Shown: positions 1 to 9,550, numbered from the stretch's first letter. The stretch is 37,140 nt of DNA from Treponema sp. (GCA_016296575.1 JAEDJA010000026.1:1-37140); one strand, 5' to 3'. The notes: generated from the letters alone by a model not told the origin. Numbers and translations are program-made.

Positions 1-72
1 TAACACAACTATAGTATTAATTAAATGCTTTAATTATACTTTAATTATTAGCGAAAAAAAAGGACTATTAAA

Positions 73-819
73 ATGAATCTGAAGGATTGTTACATCGAAG
101 AAGATCTCTTTCCAAAAATTTTTACGAAGTTTGAGGAGAGGGATTATGGGATTCTGTTTTATAATACGGAAAATAAAGATTCTTTTGACTCTAATCATGC
201 GGTGATTTACAGGGAGCGGATTCAAAATCTGCAGGCGGTGCTTTTGGATATTGCTGACTTTTACAAAGCAAAGGGAAGCAGGCCGATAATTTATCAGTCG
301 ATGCTGGATGACAACTGGTTTGATGAAATAAAAGATGAGCTTGCGGCGAGCGGTTACAAAAGCTGGACTGAAAATCAGGAGTTTATGTTTCTAAAAGAAA
401 AGAACACGATTGTTCCCAACCCTCAGATAGAAATCCGTAAGGTTGAAAAGTGGACTGAAGAAATTGAAAATGTTTTAGTCGAAGCGGAAGAGCCCTGGGA
501 AATCAGAGTTGCAAAAAAGACTTTGGAATATCCGGGGGCCTGGATGTTTGCGGCGCTTTTGAAGGGGAAGCCTATTGGGCTCTTGTATGGGCATATTTCT
601 GAGAGGGCCTGTCGGGTTGATTATCTGATTGTTTCTAAAAGGTACAGAAAGCTTGGAGCCGGGCGAGCACTTTTTTACAGGTATGTGGAATGGTGCAAAG
701 AGACGGGAATAGAAAACTGTTACATCTGGCCGGACGGAGAAACTCCAAAAAGGATTTATGAAGAAGGCGGCTACAGGCTTGTAGAAATCTGCAGGGCCGG
801 ACGCGCGGTGATGGAGTGA
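73..819 (+). CDS. GNAT-family N-acetyltransferase
   Basis: A 248-aa protein. Its C-terminal half (about residues 120-245) has the GNAT fold signature: a beta-strand ending in a hydrophobic run (MFAALLKGKPIGLLYG), then VDYLIVSKRYRKLGAGRALF, which matches the acetyl-CoA pyrophosphate-binding motif A (R/Q-x-x-G-x-G/A). Near the end is IYEEGGYRLVEI, the usual GNAT 'Y-x-x-x-G-F/Y' strand. The N-terminal 110 residues match no motif I recognise. The start is supported by AAAGGA nine bases upstream of ATG 73. Family knowledge says it moves an acetyl group from acetyl-CoA to an amine; the substrate cannot be read from the sequence. A second, broken GNAT tail follows directly at 830. Confidence 0.85.
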   Translation: MNLKDCYIEEDLFPKIFTKFEERDYGILFYNTENKDSFDSNHAVIYRERIQNLQAVLLDIADFYKAKGSRPIIYQSMLDDNWFDEIKDELAASGYKSWTENQEFMFLKEKNTIVPNPQIEIRKVEKWTEEIENVLVEAEEPWEIRVAKKTLEYPGAWMFAALLKGKPIGLLYGHISERACRVDYLIVSKRYRKLGAGRALFYRYVEWCKETGIENCYIWPDGETPKRIYEEGGYRLVEICRAGRAVME

Positions 820-829
820 TGGGCGGCTT

Positions 830-997
830 ATGGAAGAAGTTGAAAAATATGCGATTGCTAATAAATTTGCTTTTATAAGAGCAAATTCGGGTTCAAAAAG
901 AATTGAAGCACACGAAGTATATAGAAGACTTGGATTTGATTCAGAAAAAGAACAGAAGAGATTTTTAAAGAAAAATGATAAGGATGTAGAAATCTAA
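830..997 (+). pseudogene. GNAT acetyltransferase C-terminal remnant
   Basis: A 55-codon reading frame starting ATG 830, eleven bases after the stop of the preceding GNAT gene. It contains EAHEVYRRLGF, the typical last helix and strand of a GNAT domain, but has none of the acetyl-CoA binding motif. It is therefore most likely the tail of a second, deleted acetyltransferase, with the ATG arising by chance. It differs in sequence from the corresponding end of the intact upstream gene, so it is not a simple duplication of that tail. Confidence 0.6.
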
Positions 998-1100
998 GAA
1001 TTATGGCCACAAGTAAGGAATATAATGAAAAAAGGCAAGCGACTTTTTTTTGCTTATTTTAATCAAAAAAAAATTAGTGGGATACTTCAAGGAGAGTTTT

Positions 1101-2603
1101 ATGAAAAAAGTAATCTTATTATCAGTTGTATTTCTCCTTTTAATAACTGGTTGTAAAACAACTTACAATCTACAGGATTCAAAAAATGCTCATGATCAGA
1201 TTCTGGAAGCCATTCATTCTAAAAAGATTGTTTTTATTGGTGAAACTCATACCACGGTTTTTCCAATTATTTATATGACTCAGAATATTGAAAAGTTTTA
1301 CGAAGCTGGAGTCCGTTATTTGTTTTTGGAAGAAGAAGGTGACGGATTTTCTTTTACAGACGGCAATTACGATAATTATAAAATTTGTATAGTTCCTCAG
1401 TGGTGTACTTATGGATGGAAATATGAATACCATTTAATGGAAAAAGAAATTACCAGAATAAATCAGCTGCATCCGGAAGACCCGATTAATGTAATTTTTC
1501 CGGAAAATGGAGTTGTATTGCCAGAAGATATGAATGATGGAGTTGCTGTTCTAAATGCAAGAGATGAACAGGCTCATAAAACAATAATTAAAATTATGGA
1601 TGCTGCAAAACCGGAAGATAAGGCAATTATTTTTTATGGTGATGGCCACGGAAGTAAGGTTCCAGATAATTATTGGGATTATGAAGGTCTTTGGTATCCA
1701 TCAGGTTATTATTTGAACAAATACTATGGTGATCAATATGCAGCATTTGATATCTGGTATCTTAGAAATGATGATTATACAAAAGTAAAATATGGCAAGG
1801 ATTCAAATTTCAAAGTTCTTGATGAAAAATACCTTTCAGAAAAACAATCATCTGCTTTTGATTATTTTTGTGTAACTGACCAGCGGATTTATGGAATTAC
1901 ATATCCTTATATTACAACTGATGAAAATATAAAAGCTGTTTACGATATTGTCTGCAACTTCTCCAGTGATAAAACTGATCCTTTTTATGATTCTAATGTA
2001 GTTGAATTTGGATTTGCTATTTCTTTTTTGAAGTACTATTTTGGTGATTTATTTCCCTTTAGTTTTGAAAAAAATAATTTAGAAGAAGCGTTGATTATTC
2101 TTGATGAAAAGGTTTTTCGTGGGGGAAAGTCTCCTAGTTCATTTTGTGTAGATTTACCCTCATTTACAATGACAGAATGGGAAAAGTATTCTGAATATAT
2201 GTTTTCCTACATGTGGCTTGAAAATTATCTTTTGAATAATATTGATACTGAAAAAATGCAGAAAAAAGCGGCTGGATATGTAATTTACAATATGAATCAT
2301 GCGGTCAAAATGAATCCTCACGACATCTGGCCAAAATACTGGCTTGCTTATTTTAAAACTGAAAAAGCAAAACTCAGCAACAGAAAGTCGGCTTTTAAGG
2401 CAGCTATTTCTGAATGGGAAAACTTTTTTAATGAAGATGCTGCCTATACATGTCCCGCTTTACTTCAAGCCTACAGAAGAATTGCATATTGTTATTCAGA
2501 ACTAGGCGATAAAGCCCAAGAGCAGTTGTATTTTGAAAAAGCAGAACGATTGGCTGGCATTTTTCCTTTTGACTCTATGAATGAATATTATTTCGGATAT
2601 TGA
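1101..2603 (+). CDS. Lipoprotein with ChaN/Tiki-like domain
   Basis: I place the start at ATG 1101 (500 aa), not at the earlier in-frame ATG 1050. AAGGAG lies just upstream of 1101, and from there the protein begins with a lipoprotein signal peptide, MKK plus a hydrophobic run ending in lipobox LITGC (Cys18). The mature protein should be anchored to a membrane. Residues about 42-210 resemble the Tiki/ChaN (haem-uptake or erythromycin-esterase-like) superfamily: IVFIGETHTT near residue 47, the acidic FLEEEGDG strand, and FYGDGHGSK. In that family such Glu/His positions bind haem or metal or catalyse hydrolysis; which applies here is unknown. The C-terminal 150 residues are helical and TPR-like (LAYFKTEKAKL, RIAYCYSELGD). 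It stands alone on the plus strand. Confidence 0.65.
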   Translation: MKKVILLSVVFLLLITGCKTTYNLQDSKNAHDQILEAIHSKKIVFIGETHTTVFPIIYMTQNIEKFYEAGVRYLFLEEEGDGFSFTDGNYDNYKICIVPQWCTYGWKYEYHLMEKEITRINQLHPEDPINVIFPENGVVLPEDMNDGVAVLNARDEQAHKTIIKIMDAAKPEDKAIIFYGDGHGSKVPDNYWDYEGLWYPSGYYLNKYYGDQYAAFDIWYLRNDDYTKVKYGKDSNFKVLDEKYLSEKQSSAFDYFCVTDQRIYGITYPYITTDENIKAVYDIVCNFSSDKTDPFYDSNVVEFGFAISFLKYYFGDLFPFSFEKNNLEEALIILDEKVFRGGKSPSSFCVDLPSFTMTEWEKYSEYMFSYMWLENYLLNNIDTEKMQKKAAGYVIYNMNHAVKMNPHDIWPKYWLAYFKTEKAKLSNRKSAFKAAISEWENFFNEDAAYTCPALLQAYRRIAYCYSELGDKAQEQLYFEKAERLAGIFPFDSMNEYYFGY

Positions 2604-2841
2604 GTTTATCCCCATCAATAAAAATAGATTAAAATAAGGGATTAAATATAACTTGCTGATCAAATTCATCTGTTGAATTTCATTGCAAATAGTATAAACA
2701 AACGGTCTTCTATTCTAAATAATCAATACTCAGAAGAAGAAGCTTTACGATTTAGAAGAAGAAAAAAAAATAACTAAAAACTATTCGTCATTTTGCTCCA
2801 GCTGGCAGATCAAACAGCAGCTCAATGGTGGGATTGCTAAA
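2604..2841. other. Intergenic region between convergent genes
   Basis: This stretch lies between two converging genes. The plus-strand frame around 2680-2780 gives a short run with EEEALRFRRRKK, but there is no start signal and no recognisable homology. I see no clear terminator hairpin with a T-run. It may hold decayed coding sequence; I cannot support a gene. Confidence 0.4.
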
Positions 2842-4041
2842 TTAAGGCAAAATCTTGATTACATCATCTAGGACATAACAAAAAGCCGGTGATGAAGATT
2901 TTTCATTTTCGAAAAAAGGTGTTCTTAAGTCAATTTTATTGGAGCTGTCAAAGGGATCAGTTCCTGTAAAATTTCCAGAAAAAATTAAAATATCATTTTT
3001 TTCAATTTTGCTGCTAACAGATTTTACGATTGAATCAATGTTTTCCGGCAAAATTGCATAGTTAATGTCCAAAATGCGGACCCATCCCTTTTCGATTCCT
3101 GCCATTGCGTCCTGACCGTAAACTTTTCCGTCAATGCTATCTTCAATTTTTTTACCATGCAAAAGAGCATTTATGGACTGCTCAAAATAATAAGAATAAT
3201 CAACAGAACAGCTGACCAGCGAACGTGTAGGAGCAATATCTGTCATACTCTGGTTGTATCCCACATGATAGACAGGAAGTGCTCTCTTTGAATTTTCACA
3301 GGCAACGGCAGGGCCTTTTGTGTCAGAATGTTGAGAAATTAAAACACAGCCTTCATCAATCAATTCTTCGGCAACCTGCTTTTCCAGAGAATAATTTGAC
3401 CGGGTGTCCGTATATTTTACGAGCATTGTGGCTTCTGGAACAACCGACTGAACTCCAAGGTAAAAAGCCGTATAACCGGAAATAATCTCTGCAAATGGAA
3501 AAGCCGCAACATAACCAACTTTTGCCTCTTCTGCGCTTATAACTTTCGATTCAATCATTTTCTTCAGTTTTTCTCCGGCAATCACGCCGCAAATATAGCG
3601 TCCCTGATAAATCGTTCCATAACAGTTATGGTAATTTGGAAGAACTGGCTCATTATTTGCATTGTCGCCAGTGGGCACGCAAAATTCAATTTCTGGATGA
3701 AGGGCTGCCATATCTTTTACAACCGGACCGTAACCGTAACTGGCGGAAATTATGTAATCACACTTTTCGTTTACGAGCTCTTCAAGGGGAAGTTCAATCT
3801 GGTCTTCCGTAACATTGTACTTAGTAACGCATTCAATTTTGTCGCCAAAAACCGAAACAACGTGATTTTGTGCCTTTATAAAATTTTCTGTATAAGGAGT
3901 TATTTCATCGCCTACAAAAATAAAACCAACTTTCAGGCTTCTTTCTTCGGAACGTGTCAAAATATGAATTCCAAAAGAAAGCAGGCACATTGCAACAGAA
4001 GTAATTGCGCACAAAATATATTTTTTCATTTTTACATTCAT
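2842..4041 (-). CDS. BMP/PnrA-like substrate-binding protein
   Basis: A protein of the basic membrane protein (BMP, PF02608) family, the periplasmic nucleoside-binding type typified by treponemal PnrA/TmpC. Visible features are a lysine-rich N-terminus with one hydrophobic segment (signal anchor, no clear lipobox), KVGFIFVGDEIT at the start of the fold, CDYIISASYGYGP, GRYICGVIAGEKLK, KVGYVAAFPFAEII and AMAGIEKGWVRIL, in the BMP order. I prefer ATG 4041 (399 aa) because GAGG sits six bases upstream. ATG 4053 overlaps the stop of the upstream sensor gene (ATGA) and has no such spacing. There is no ABC permease or ATPase next to it. It is instead co-transcribed with the propeller/HD-GYP sensor, which suggests a sensory ligand-binding role rather than uptake (inference). 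Confidence 0.8.
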   Translation of the reverse strand: MNVKMKKYILCAITSVAMCLLSFGIHILTRSEERSLKVGFIFVGDEITPYTENFIKAQNHVVSVFGDKIECVTKYNVTEDQIELPLEELVNEKCDYIISASYGYGPVVKDMAALHPEIEFCVPTGDNANNEPVLPNYHNCYGTIYQGRYICGVIAGEKLKKMIESKVISAEEAKVGYVAAFPFAEIISGYTAFYLGVQSVVPEATMLVKYTDTRSNYSLEKQVAEELIDEGCVLISQHSDTKGPAVACENSKRALPVYHVGYNQSMTDIAPTRSLVSCSVDYSYYFEQSINALLHGKKIEDSIDGKVYGQDAMAGIEKGWVRILDINYAILPENIDSIVKSVSSKIEKNDILIFSGNFTGTDPFDSSNKIDLRTPFFENEKSSSPAFCYVLDDVIKILP

Positions 4042-4049
4042 AGTTTTCC

Positions 4050-7000
4050 TCATTTAATGTTTTCTGACAGATCGTTTTTTGTTTCTTCGTAAAGTTTTTC
4101 TACATCTAGTGTTCCGTCAGCAATCAGAGAAAGCAAGATGTCCACAAGCTTCGGATCAAACTGAGTTCCGCTGTTCCGCTTAAGCTCTTTTATTACAAAA
4201 TCAAGATCCAGCTGTTTGCGATAAATACGATTTGCCGTCATTGCGTCAAATGCGTCTGCAATGCCGATAATTCTTGCGTCAAGAGGAATTTCTTCACCTT
4301 TCAGACCCTGGCAATAGCCGCTTCCGTCGTATTTTTCGTGATGATAAAGGGCGCCAACGCTTACATTGTCAACAGTGGTAAGATATTTTAAGATTTCCGC
4401 ACCACGAGTAACATGAGATTTCATGATTTTGTATTCTTCGTCCGTAAGTTTTTCCGGCTTATTTAAGATAGCATCTGGAATTGCGATTTTTCCAATGTCG
4501 TGCAAAAGCGCCATCTGCCGCAGAGTCTCGCATTTTTCCCTTGAGTATCCAAGTTTTTTTGCAATATAAACCGAATACTCAGATACTCTGCAAGAATGTT
4601 GATTCGTGTTTGAATCCCTGGCATCTACGGTTTGAGCAATAGAAAGAATGGTTTCGTTTACCATTTTAATCTGCTTCTTTGCATATTCCAGTTCGTATTT
4701 TTGTTTAAGCAAAGTCTTCTGGGAACGAACTCTAGTAACAAACCATGTAAGCCAGACAAGAACAAGACAGCCTGTTAAGATAACATAGAGCTTAAACCAG
4801 TTTTTCTGATACATTTCTGTTTCTTTTTCAATCCTGTAATTTGCACTTTCAATTACGTTTCCGTTCAATCCGTCGAGAATCGAAATTTTAAACACGTAAG
4901 TTTTTGGCTTTAAGTTTGAATAAGAAATTTTTCCAAGTTCGCTGAGCAAACACTCTGTAGGTTTTAAATCATTTCCGTCAAGAGAATATCTTACATAAGG
5001 ATCGTTCAGGGAATAATTCAATATTTCCGGCTCAAGCACAAGTTTTTGAGTTTGAGGCGGAAGCTTAAAAACGTCCGAACGGTTAATTCTATGCTTTATT
5101 CCGTCAACTTCCGCAAAATCCAAAACCATGCGGTAAGATTTTGAAGCCATGTCGTATTTTGACATATTAACCTTTACGACTCCGCTGTCGCAGCAAAGAT
5201 AAAGATTGTCGTTTTCGAGACAAGGCCATGAATTTGCAATCAGCTGCGAACGAAAACCATGCTTTGCATTTATGAGCAGATACTCGGTTTTTAAGTTTTC
5301 AATCAAATCTTTTGACTGTGCCACAAAAATTCCTGCGCTTCCCAAAATCCAGCATGTTCCGTCAGGATCGCAAATCATGTCGTAATTGTTTGAATAGGGA
5401 AAATTATCCAGTTTTTTGACTTCTCCTTCTGGGGACGAATAGCAAATTCCGTTGCTTGTAACAATAAATACACCGTCAGAAAAAGGATCGTAAACCATTC
5501 GCAAAATTACGTTTGAAGAAAGTCCATCCTTTTTTCCAATATTACTAACAATCTTGTCATTTTCGATTTTTGAAATTCCACCGCCGTCTGAGCCTACATA
5601 ACAGGCATTTTTGTATTCAAGAAGGCAGAGAGATTTTTCGTTGACAAAACCGTCCTTTGCGGTAAAAACTTTTTCAACAGAATCTCCTCTCAAAAAGGCA
5701 ACTCCATAATCTCCGGCAACAGCAATTCTTCCGTCCTTAAGTTCACAGATATTTCTAAAACGGTTTCCAGGAAGTCCGTTGTTTTGTGAAAAATTCTTTA
5801 TCTCATATTCGCCAGAAGAATCCAAACTCACCTTATAAATGCCGCTTCCAGTCGTTGCAATCCACAGATTATCCATAGAATCCACCTTCAAACAGCGAAT
5901 TCTTACTTTATTAAGCAATGAACTTATTTTATTTTCGAGTTTTTTTCCGTTTTCTTCGTCAAGAATTATTAGTCCCTCGTCAGTGCCGCAAAAAAGCAGT
6001 TCCTGCCATTTTTCTGTAGAATTAACAACAGCCGTTTCTTCGATTTCTGAAAAAAGCTCGATAAAAGTGGATTTGCACATTTCGAGAAGTCCAAGCCTTG
6101 AAGAACTGAACCAGAGATTTCCCTGATAATCGATAAGCATTGCGTCGATTGAATTCGAAAAATTGTTGGTGTAAAGTTTTTTGGCTCTAAAGCTTTCATC
6201 AAAAAAGGCTATTCCCGTGTCAGAACAAACAAAAACGCCATTATTTTCTGCAAAATAGAATGAATTTATGCTTTCGATTCCTGGGATTTTAAATTTGTGG
6301 ACTAATTTTGAGCCAGAAGGTGTCAGGCTGTAAATAAAAATCCAATCGTCTGGGCTTGCAAGAAAAAGCCTTCCGTCTTCCGAAAAATCCACACTCTGAA
6401 AAGAAATTTTTTCCTCGCCTTTTAAAAATGAACGGCAAATTTCTCCGTTATTAAAGCAAAAAAGCTCTCCCCGTTCGGTAACAGCAACGACATTTCCAAA
6501 TTTGTCGGCGGACATTTTTGACACGTTTTTAATCTGTTCATAGTTTTTTGTAATTTTTACTCCGCCGCTCAAAGACACGAGAGAAATTCCTTCCGTTGTT
6601 CCGATGTAATAATTTCCTTCGGTATCGCAGACAATGTCCTTTACAGAATTTGAAAGAAGACCGCTTTCTTCTTCAATCACATTCATCACGTGTTCATTTA
6701 TAAAAATTGTAATTCCGCCGTCATTTGTTCCAGTCCAAAGCCTTCCTTCTTCGTCTACAAAAAGACAATTTACGCTTTTTACAGAATGAATATCGCTCAT
6801 AAGCTTAAATTTTGAACCGTCATACTTAAACAGGCCGGCATAAGTTCCAATCCAGAGTTTTCCGTCACTTGTCTGTTCTATGTCGTTTGCTTCGCCAGAC
6901 AAAAGTCCCTCAGAATTTGAAAAAACAGTCTGAACATAAGAGTCGTATTCATCGATAAAATTTTGACTAAAAACCGGCTTAGGCTGAAAAACAAAGAAAA

Positions 7001-7625
7001 GCGCAAAAATAAAAGTCAAAAACGGAGTTCTATTTTTGAAGGATTTTTTTTCCTCTAAATTCTCATCACGTTTTTTTCTGTAAAATCTCACCAGTTTTAT
7101 TAAAAGATAAATCATTTCCACACAAAACAATTTGTCCAAAAATTCAATATAAAACTGCCCAATCACAAAGGAAACATATTTTGGAAAACCTGCGTCCATA
7201 AAGAAACGCATTACTTGAGCTGCCCAAATATTGGTGATATTACCGCCATACATTGTTATGCTGACGATTACGGAAATAACCGTCGAAATTAGGGCAAGCC
7301 CCATTCCAATCGTCATGGTAAAAAACTGGTTTTCAAAAAACTTCTTTTTTGCAAAATGTCCGGCTAAAAAACCGATAAAGGCGCCAGTAACGCAGTAAAT
7401 CGACTGATGGTCAACAAAAATGCCGTAAATTATATTGTTCGTAAACCCGACTATAGCACCACAGACAGGACCTGCAAAATACGCAATAAAAAAAGTTCCG
7501 ACAGAGTCGCACCAAAGCGGAAGCATAAATTTTTCGGCAAAAACTCTTCCAAGAAGGTCAACAAAAAGCGCAATCACCGTAAACGGAACAATCAAATACT
7601 CTCTTCTTTTATCTCTAAAAAACAT
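4050..7625 (-). CDS. Membrane sensor: ECF-S-like, propeller, HD-GYP
   Basis: A 1191-aa multidomain protein. Residues about 8-185 form five or six membrane helices whose sequence (LWCDSVGTFFIAYFAGPVCG, FTNNIIYGIF) resembles ECF-transporter S components. A further hydrophobic segment at about 201-218 probably re-enters the membrane. Residues about 225-850 contain many Reg_prop-type repeats (GKLWIGTYAGLFKYDG, GRLWTGTNDGGI, GNLWFSSSRLGLL), predicting periplasmic beta-propellers, followed by a Y_Y_Y-like domain. A helix at about 946-965 crosses the membrane into a coiled coil and then an HD-GYP domain (988-1175) with HDIGK at 1042, HH at 1095-1096, then DGSGY and the IADAFDAMT block. HD-GYP enzymes hydrolyse cyclic di-GMP. 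All expected metal ligands appear present. Transcription begins at the promoter 7647-7674. The BMP protein follows with a 4-base overlap. Confidence 0.85.
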   Translation of the reverse strand: MFFRDKRREYLIVPFTVIALFVDLLGRVFAEKFMLPLWCDSVGTFFIAYFAGPVCGAIVGFTNNIIYGIFVDHQSIYCVTGAFIGFLAGHFAKKKFFENQFFTMTIGMGLALISTVISVIVSITMYGGNITNIWAAQVMRFFMDAGFPKYVSFVIGQFYIEFLDKLFCVEMIYLLIKLVRFYRKKRDENLEEKKSFKNRTPFLTFIFALFFVFQPKPVFSQNFIDEYDSYVQTVFSNSEGLLSGEANDIEQTSDGKLWIGTYAGLFKYDGSKFKLMSDIHSVKSVNCLFVDEEGRLWTGTNDGGITIFINEHVMNVIEEESGLLSNSVKDIVCDTEGNYYIGTTEGISLVSLSGGVKITKNYEQIKNVSKMSADKFGNVVAVTERGELFCFNNGEICRSFLKGEEKISFQSVDFSEDGRLFLASPDDWIFIYSLTPSGSKLVHKFKIPGIESINSFYFAENNGVFVCSDTGIAFFDESFRAKKLYTNNFSNSIDAMLIDYQGNLWFSSSRLGLLEMCKSTFIELFSEIEETAVVNSTEKWQELLFCGTDEGLIILDEENGKKLENKISSLLNKVRIRCLKVDSMDNLWIATTGSGIYKVSLDSSGEYEIKNFSQNNGLPGNRFRNICELKDGRIAVAGDYGVAFLRGDSVEKVFTAKDGFVNEKSLCLLEYKNACYVGSDGGGISKIENDKIVSNIGKKDGLSSNVILRMVYDPFSDGVFIVTSNGICYSSPEGEVKKLDNFPYSNNYDMICDPDGTCWILGSAGIFVAQSKDLIENLKTEYLLINAKHGFRSQLIANSWPCLENDNLYLCCDSGVVKVNMSKYDMASKSYRMVLDFAEVDGIKHRINRSDVFKLPPQTQKLVLEPEILNYSLNDPYVRYSLDGNDLKPTECLLSELGKISYSNLKPKTYVFKISILDGLNGNVIESANYRIEKETEMYQKNWFKLYVILTGCLVLVWLTWFVTRVRSQKTLLKQKYELEYAKKQIKMVNETILSIAQTVDARDSNTNQHSCRVSEYSVYIAKKLGYSREKCETLRQMALLHDIGKIAIPDAILNKPEKLTDEEYKIMKSHVTRGAEILKYLTTVDNVSVGALYHHEKYDGSGYCQGLKGEEIPLDARIIGIADAFDAMTANRIYRKQLDLDFVIKELKRNSGTQFDPKLVDILLSLIADGTLDVEKLYEETKNDLSENIK

Positions 7626-7646
7626 GACTATTTTCCTGTTTCTACC

Positions 7647-7674
7647 ATTATACCGTTTTATTTATGAATTACAA
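7647..7674 (-). promoter_or_regulatory. Promoter of the HD-GYP sensor operon
   Basis: On the minus strand TTGTAA (7674-7669) and TATAAT (7652-7647) are separated by 16 bases, and the -10 lies about 21 bases before the ATG at 7625. AGGAAA precedes the start codon. It fits a housekeeping sigma-70 promoter, with a perfect -10 and an imperfect -35. Confidence 0.6.
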
Positions 7675-7690
7675 TTTTTTTTATAGACAT

Positions 7691-7743
7691 TAAAAAATGC
7701 ACCTCCTAAAATTAAACTTTATTTATCCAACTTTAGAGGTGCA
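7691..7743 (-). terminator. Rho-independent terminator of the first AAA ATPase gene
   Basis: The arms TGCACCTCTAAA and TTTAGGAGGTGCA (minus strand; one base is unpaired) form a 12-bp stem directly followed by six T residues. The first arm lies inside the last codons of the ATPase gene, so the stop codon is in the loop. It ends transcription just before the divergent promoter of the sensor gene. Confidence 0.7.
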
Positions 7744-9347
7744 CATCCCTTTCAAAAATTCTTCCACATTCTTATACTCAACACCATTTTCCAACACTTT
7801 TGATTCACCACGATAAAGAACGCATTTTCTTATAACTTTTCCAAATTGAGCTTCGGTAAGTACAATTTTCTCTTCATTATTAATATGTCGATATTGTGTT
7901 GAAATCATCTGTTTACTGTGTTTAATTTCAAAAACTTCATCTTGCATTAGAGAATATACAAGTACCTGGACCTGACAAAAACGCATTCCGCTCTGGGTGA
8001 AAATAATTCGTTCTTCCTTTTTGTTGCTGATTGGAATATTTTCTGTGTAAACAATTTGAAGTAAATCCAAAGCCTGTAAGTATTCCGTAATTTCTTGGAT
8101 ATGAACTTCTTTAATTTCAATGGACTGCCTTTCTATGTTGCGGTTTTTTAGAATATCCATAAGTTTTTTTGTCACTTCTGAGGCATCAAAAGTATCAAGA
8201 AAATCTGTTCGCTTAGTTTCAGCTTTTTCACGACGGAGCAGGTCTTTTGCTGAACCTAAATCGCTAGAATTAAAATCTCTTGTAATAACATCAACAGTAA
8301 AAGCCTGGTTCATATCTTCTATAATTCTGTTGATGGCATTTGTAAGCTCATCTTTTTTGTACAAATCAATCAGATTTCTAAAATGATTTCCTCTGTCGTA
8401 GCATTTAAGAGAATGCTGAATATTCTGTGCAATTGCAGTGTCTATGTATCGGCGGGTAGATTCATCTGTCCTAAATGAAGCGTCAAAAGCATTTGCATCA
8501 GTGTCTTCAAAATTTGTTTCTCCAGCCTTTAAGGTTCCACCATAACGAATATACTCATCGATATCATCAATTTTCAAAAGTCTTGAATATTCGCGGAAAG
8601 GAACAAAAGTTGTGTGAACGGTAACAGCACGGTCATAAAGTTCTTCATTCTGAGCAAACCAGAACCCCAGAGAATCTGTTCCAGACAAAACAATCTTCAT
8701 TCCCTGTACTGCGTATACATCCGAAAGAAGGGCAGCGTTATCGATAAACTTTTCAATCAGTGTGATTTCATCAATGAGGACATATTTGTACTTGAGTTTG
8801 TTGGCAATCTTTAAGTCGGCATTCAGCTCTTCAATTGTGTTTTCTGTAGAGGCTTTTATATAGATGGCAGATTTTTGTTCTTCTTCATTCATAGCAAGAA
8901 CAAGCTGTTTCAGGAGTGTTGTCTTTCCAGTTCTGCGGAGACCAAAAACAAGACAAACTTTATCGGCAGCCGGGTCTTTAAGAAATCTTGAATCTTAGAA
9001 AAACAATCCCTTCGTTCATACTGGCTTGCTGTCTGAGCCATATTCAAAAGAGCTTCACCATAAAGGGCTGACATTTTAAATTCAGGTTCTGGAGTTTCTT
9101 CTATTTTTTTAGAAACAGGAGCAGGCAAAGTCTTTTTTAATGCTTTCAATTCTTTTTGAAGTTTTTTTCTTTCTTCAACCTGAGGTTTGAGAGTATTTGC
9201 TTATTCTTCGGAAATATAGCGGCTTTTTGACTTTCCGTTTTCTTTCCACTGCTGACAGTAATATTTTTTTTCGTTTATAACTTTTTCTGTAATGTATCCA
9301 ATAGGAAGTTTTGCAATCTGTTCTTCTAATTTGTTAATATCTGTCAT
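7723..9347 (-). pseudogene. AAA_14 ATPase with nuclease-like tail, broken twice
   Basis: Three pieces join into one gene of about 541 codons. From ATG 9347 the frame reads MTDINKLEEQIAKLPIGYIT and continues to an in-frame TAA (9203-9201), preceded by SRYISEE. The same frame then runs on through KALKKTLPAP to RRDCFSK. There a single missing A near 8995 shifts the frame: adding one A restores SKDSRFLKDPAADKVCLVFG and the Walker A GLRRTGKTT. The rest is open to 7723, with Walker B YVLIDE, sensor IVLSGT and a C-terminal VFEIKHSKQ resembling a PD-(D/E)XK core (AAA_14/DUF4143-type architecture). Such ATPases are common in gut treponemes and of uncertain role. Two independent lesions make it a decayed gene unless the assembly is wrong. 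It has its own 5' palindrome (9367-9413) and a 3' terminator. Confidence 0.85.
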
Positions 9348-9366
9348 AATAAAGCTCTTAAAGATA

Positions 9367-9413
9367 TTTAACACCAATTAACACCAAAAGTAAAGGTGAT
9401 AATTGGTGTTAAA
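9367..9413 (-). promoter_or_regulatory. Palindrome in the 5' leader of the first AAA ATPase gene
   Basis: TTTAACACCAATT (9367-9379) and AATTGGTGTTAAA (9401-9413) are perfect 13-bp inverted repeats. They lie 20 bases upstream of ATG 9347 and directly after a possible -10 (TATACT, minus strand, ending at 9414). Position and symmetry suggest a repressor site or a leader hairpin. Confidence 0.55.
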
Positions 9414-9494
9414 GTATAGTTATCCGAGGCAGAAAAATCCTCTTTTATTAATCTTATTTGTCTATTTAGGTTCAGATACAATCGACTTTAAAAT

Positions 9495-9519
9495 TTGCTC
9501 AATATTGTTGCTCAATATC
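9495..9519. repeat. 25-bp direct repeat, copy 1
   Basis: Two tandem TTGCTCAATAT-like half-units. The same 25-base arrangement recurs at 35910-35934 in the same orientation with 22 of 25 bases identical. The other copy lies just upstream of the integrase gene, so this may mark an old element end or an integrase arm site (inference). Confidence 0.4.
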
Positions 9520-9550
9520 TTGACCTCCTGGCAACTATCCCGGAGGTCAA
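9520..9550 (-). terminator. Hairpin after the second AAA ATPase gene
   Basis: TTGACCTCC (9520-9528) and GGAGGTCAA (9542-9550) are perfect 9-bp arms with a 13-base loop, starting six bases after the stop of the ATPase gene. No T-run follows on the minus strand, so it is a weak or Rho-assisted terminator, or a 3'-end stabiliser. Confidence 0.4.

Noticed and set aside
1028..1060. Terminator between the GNAT remnant and the lipoprotein gene
   Set aside because: AAGC/GCTT around a T-run gives only a 4-bp stem; not convincing.
1050..1100. Earlier start of the lipoprotein gene
   Set aside because: No ribosome binding site, and it would bury the lipoprotein signal peptide that begins at 1101.
7407..7686. 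Plus-strand open frames opposite the sensor gene
   Set aside because: They are antisense shadows of the membrane domain, with no family features or SD.
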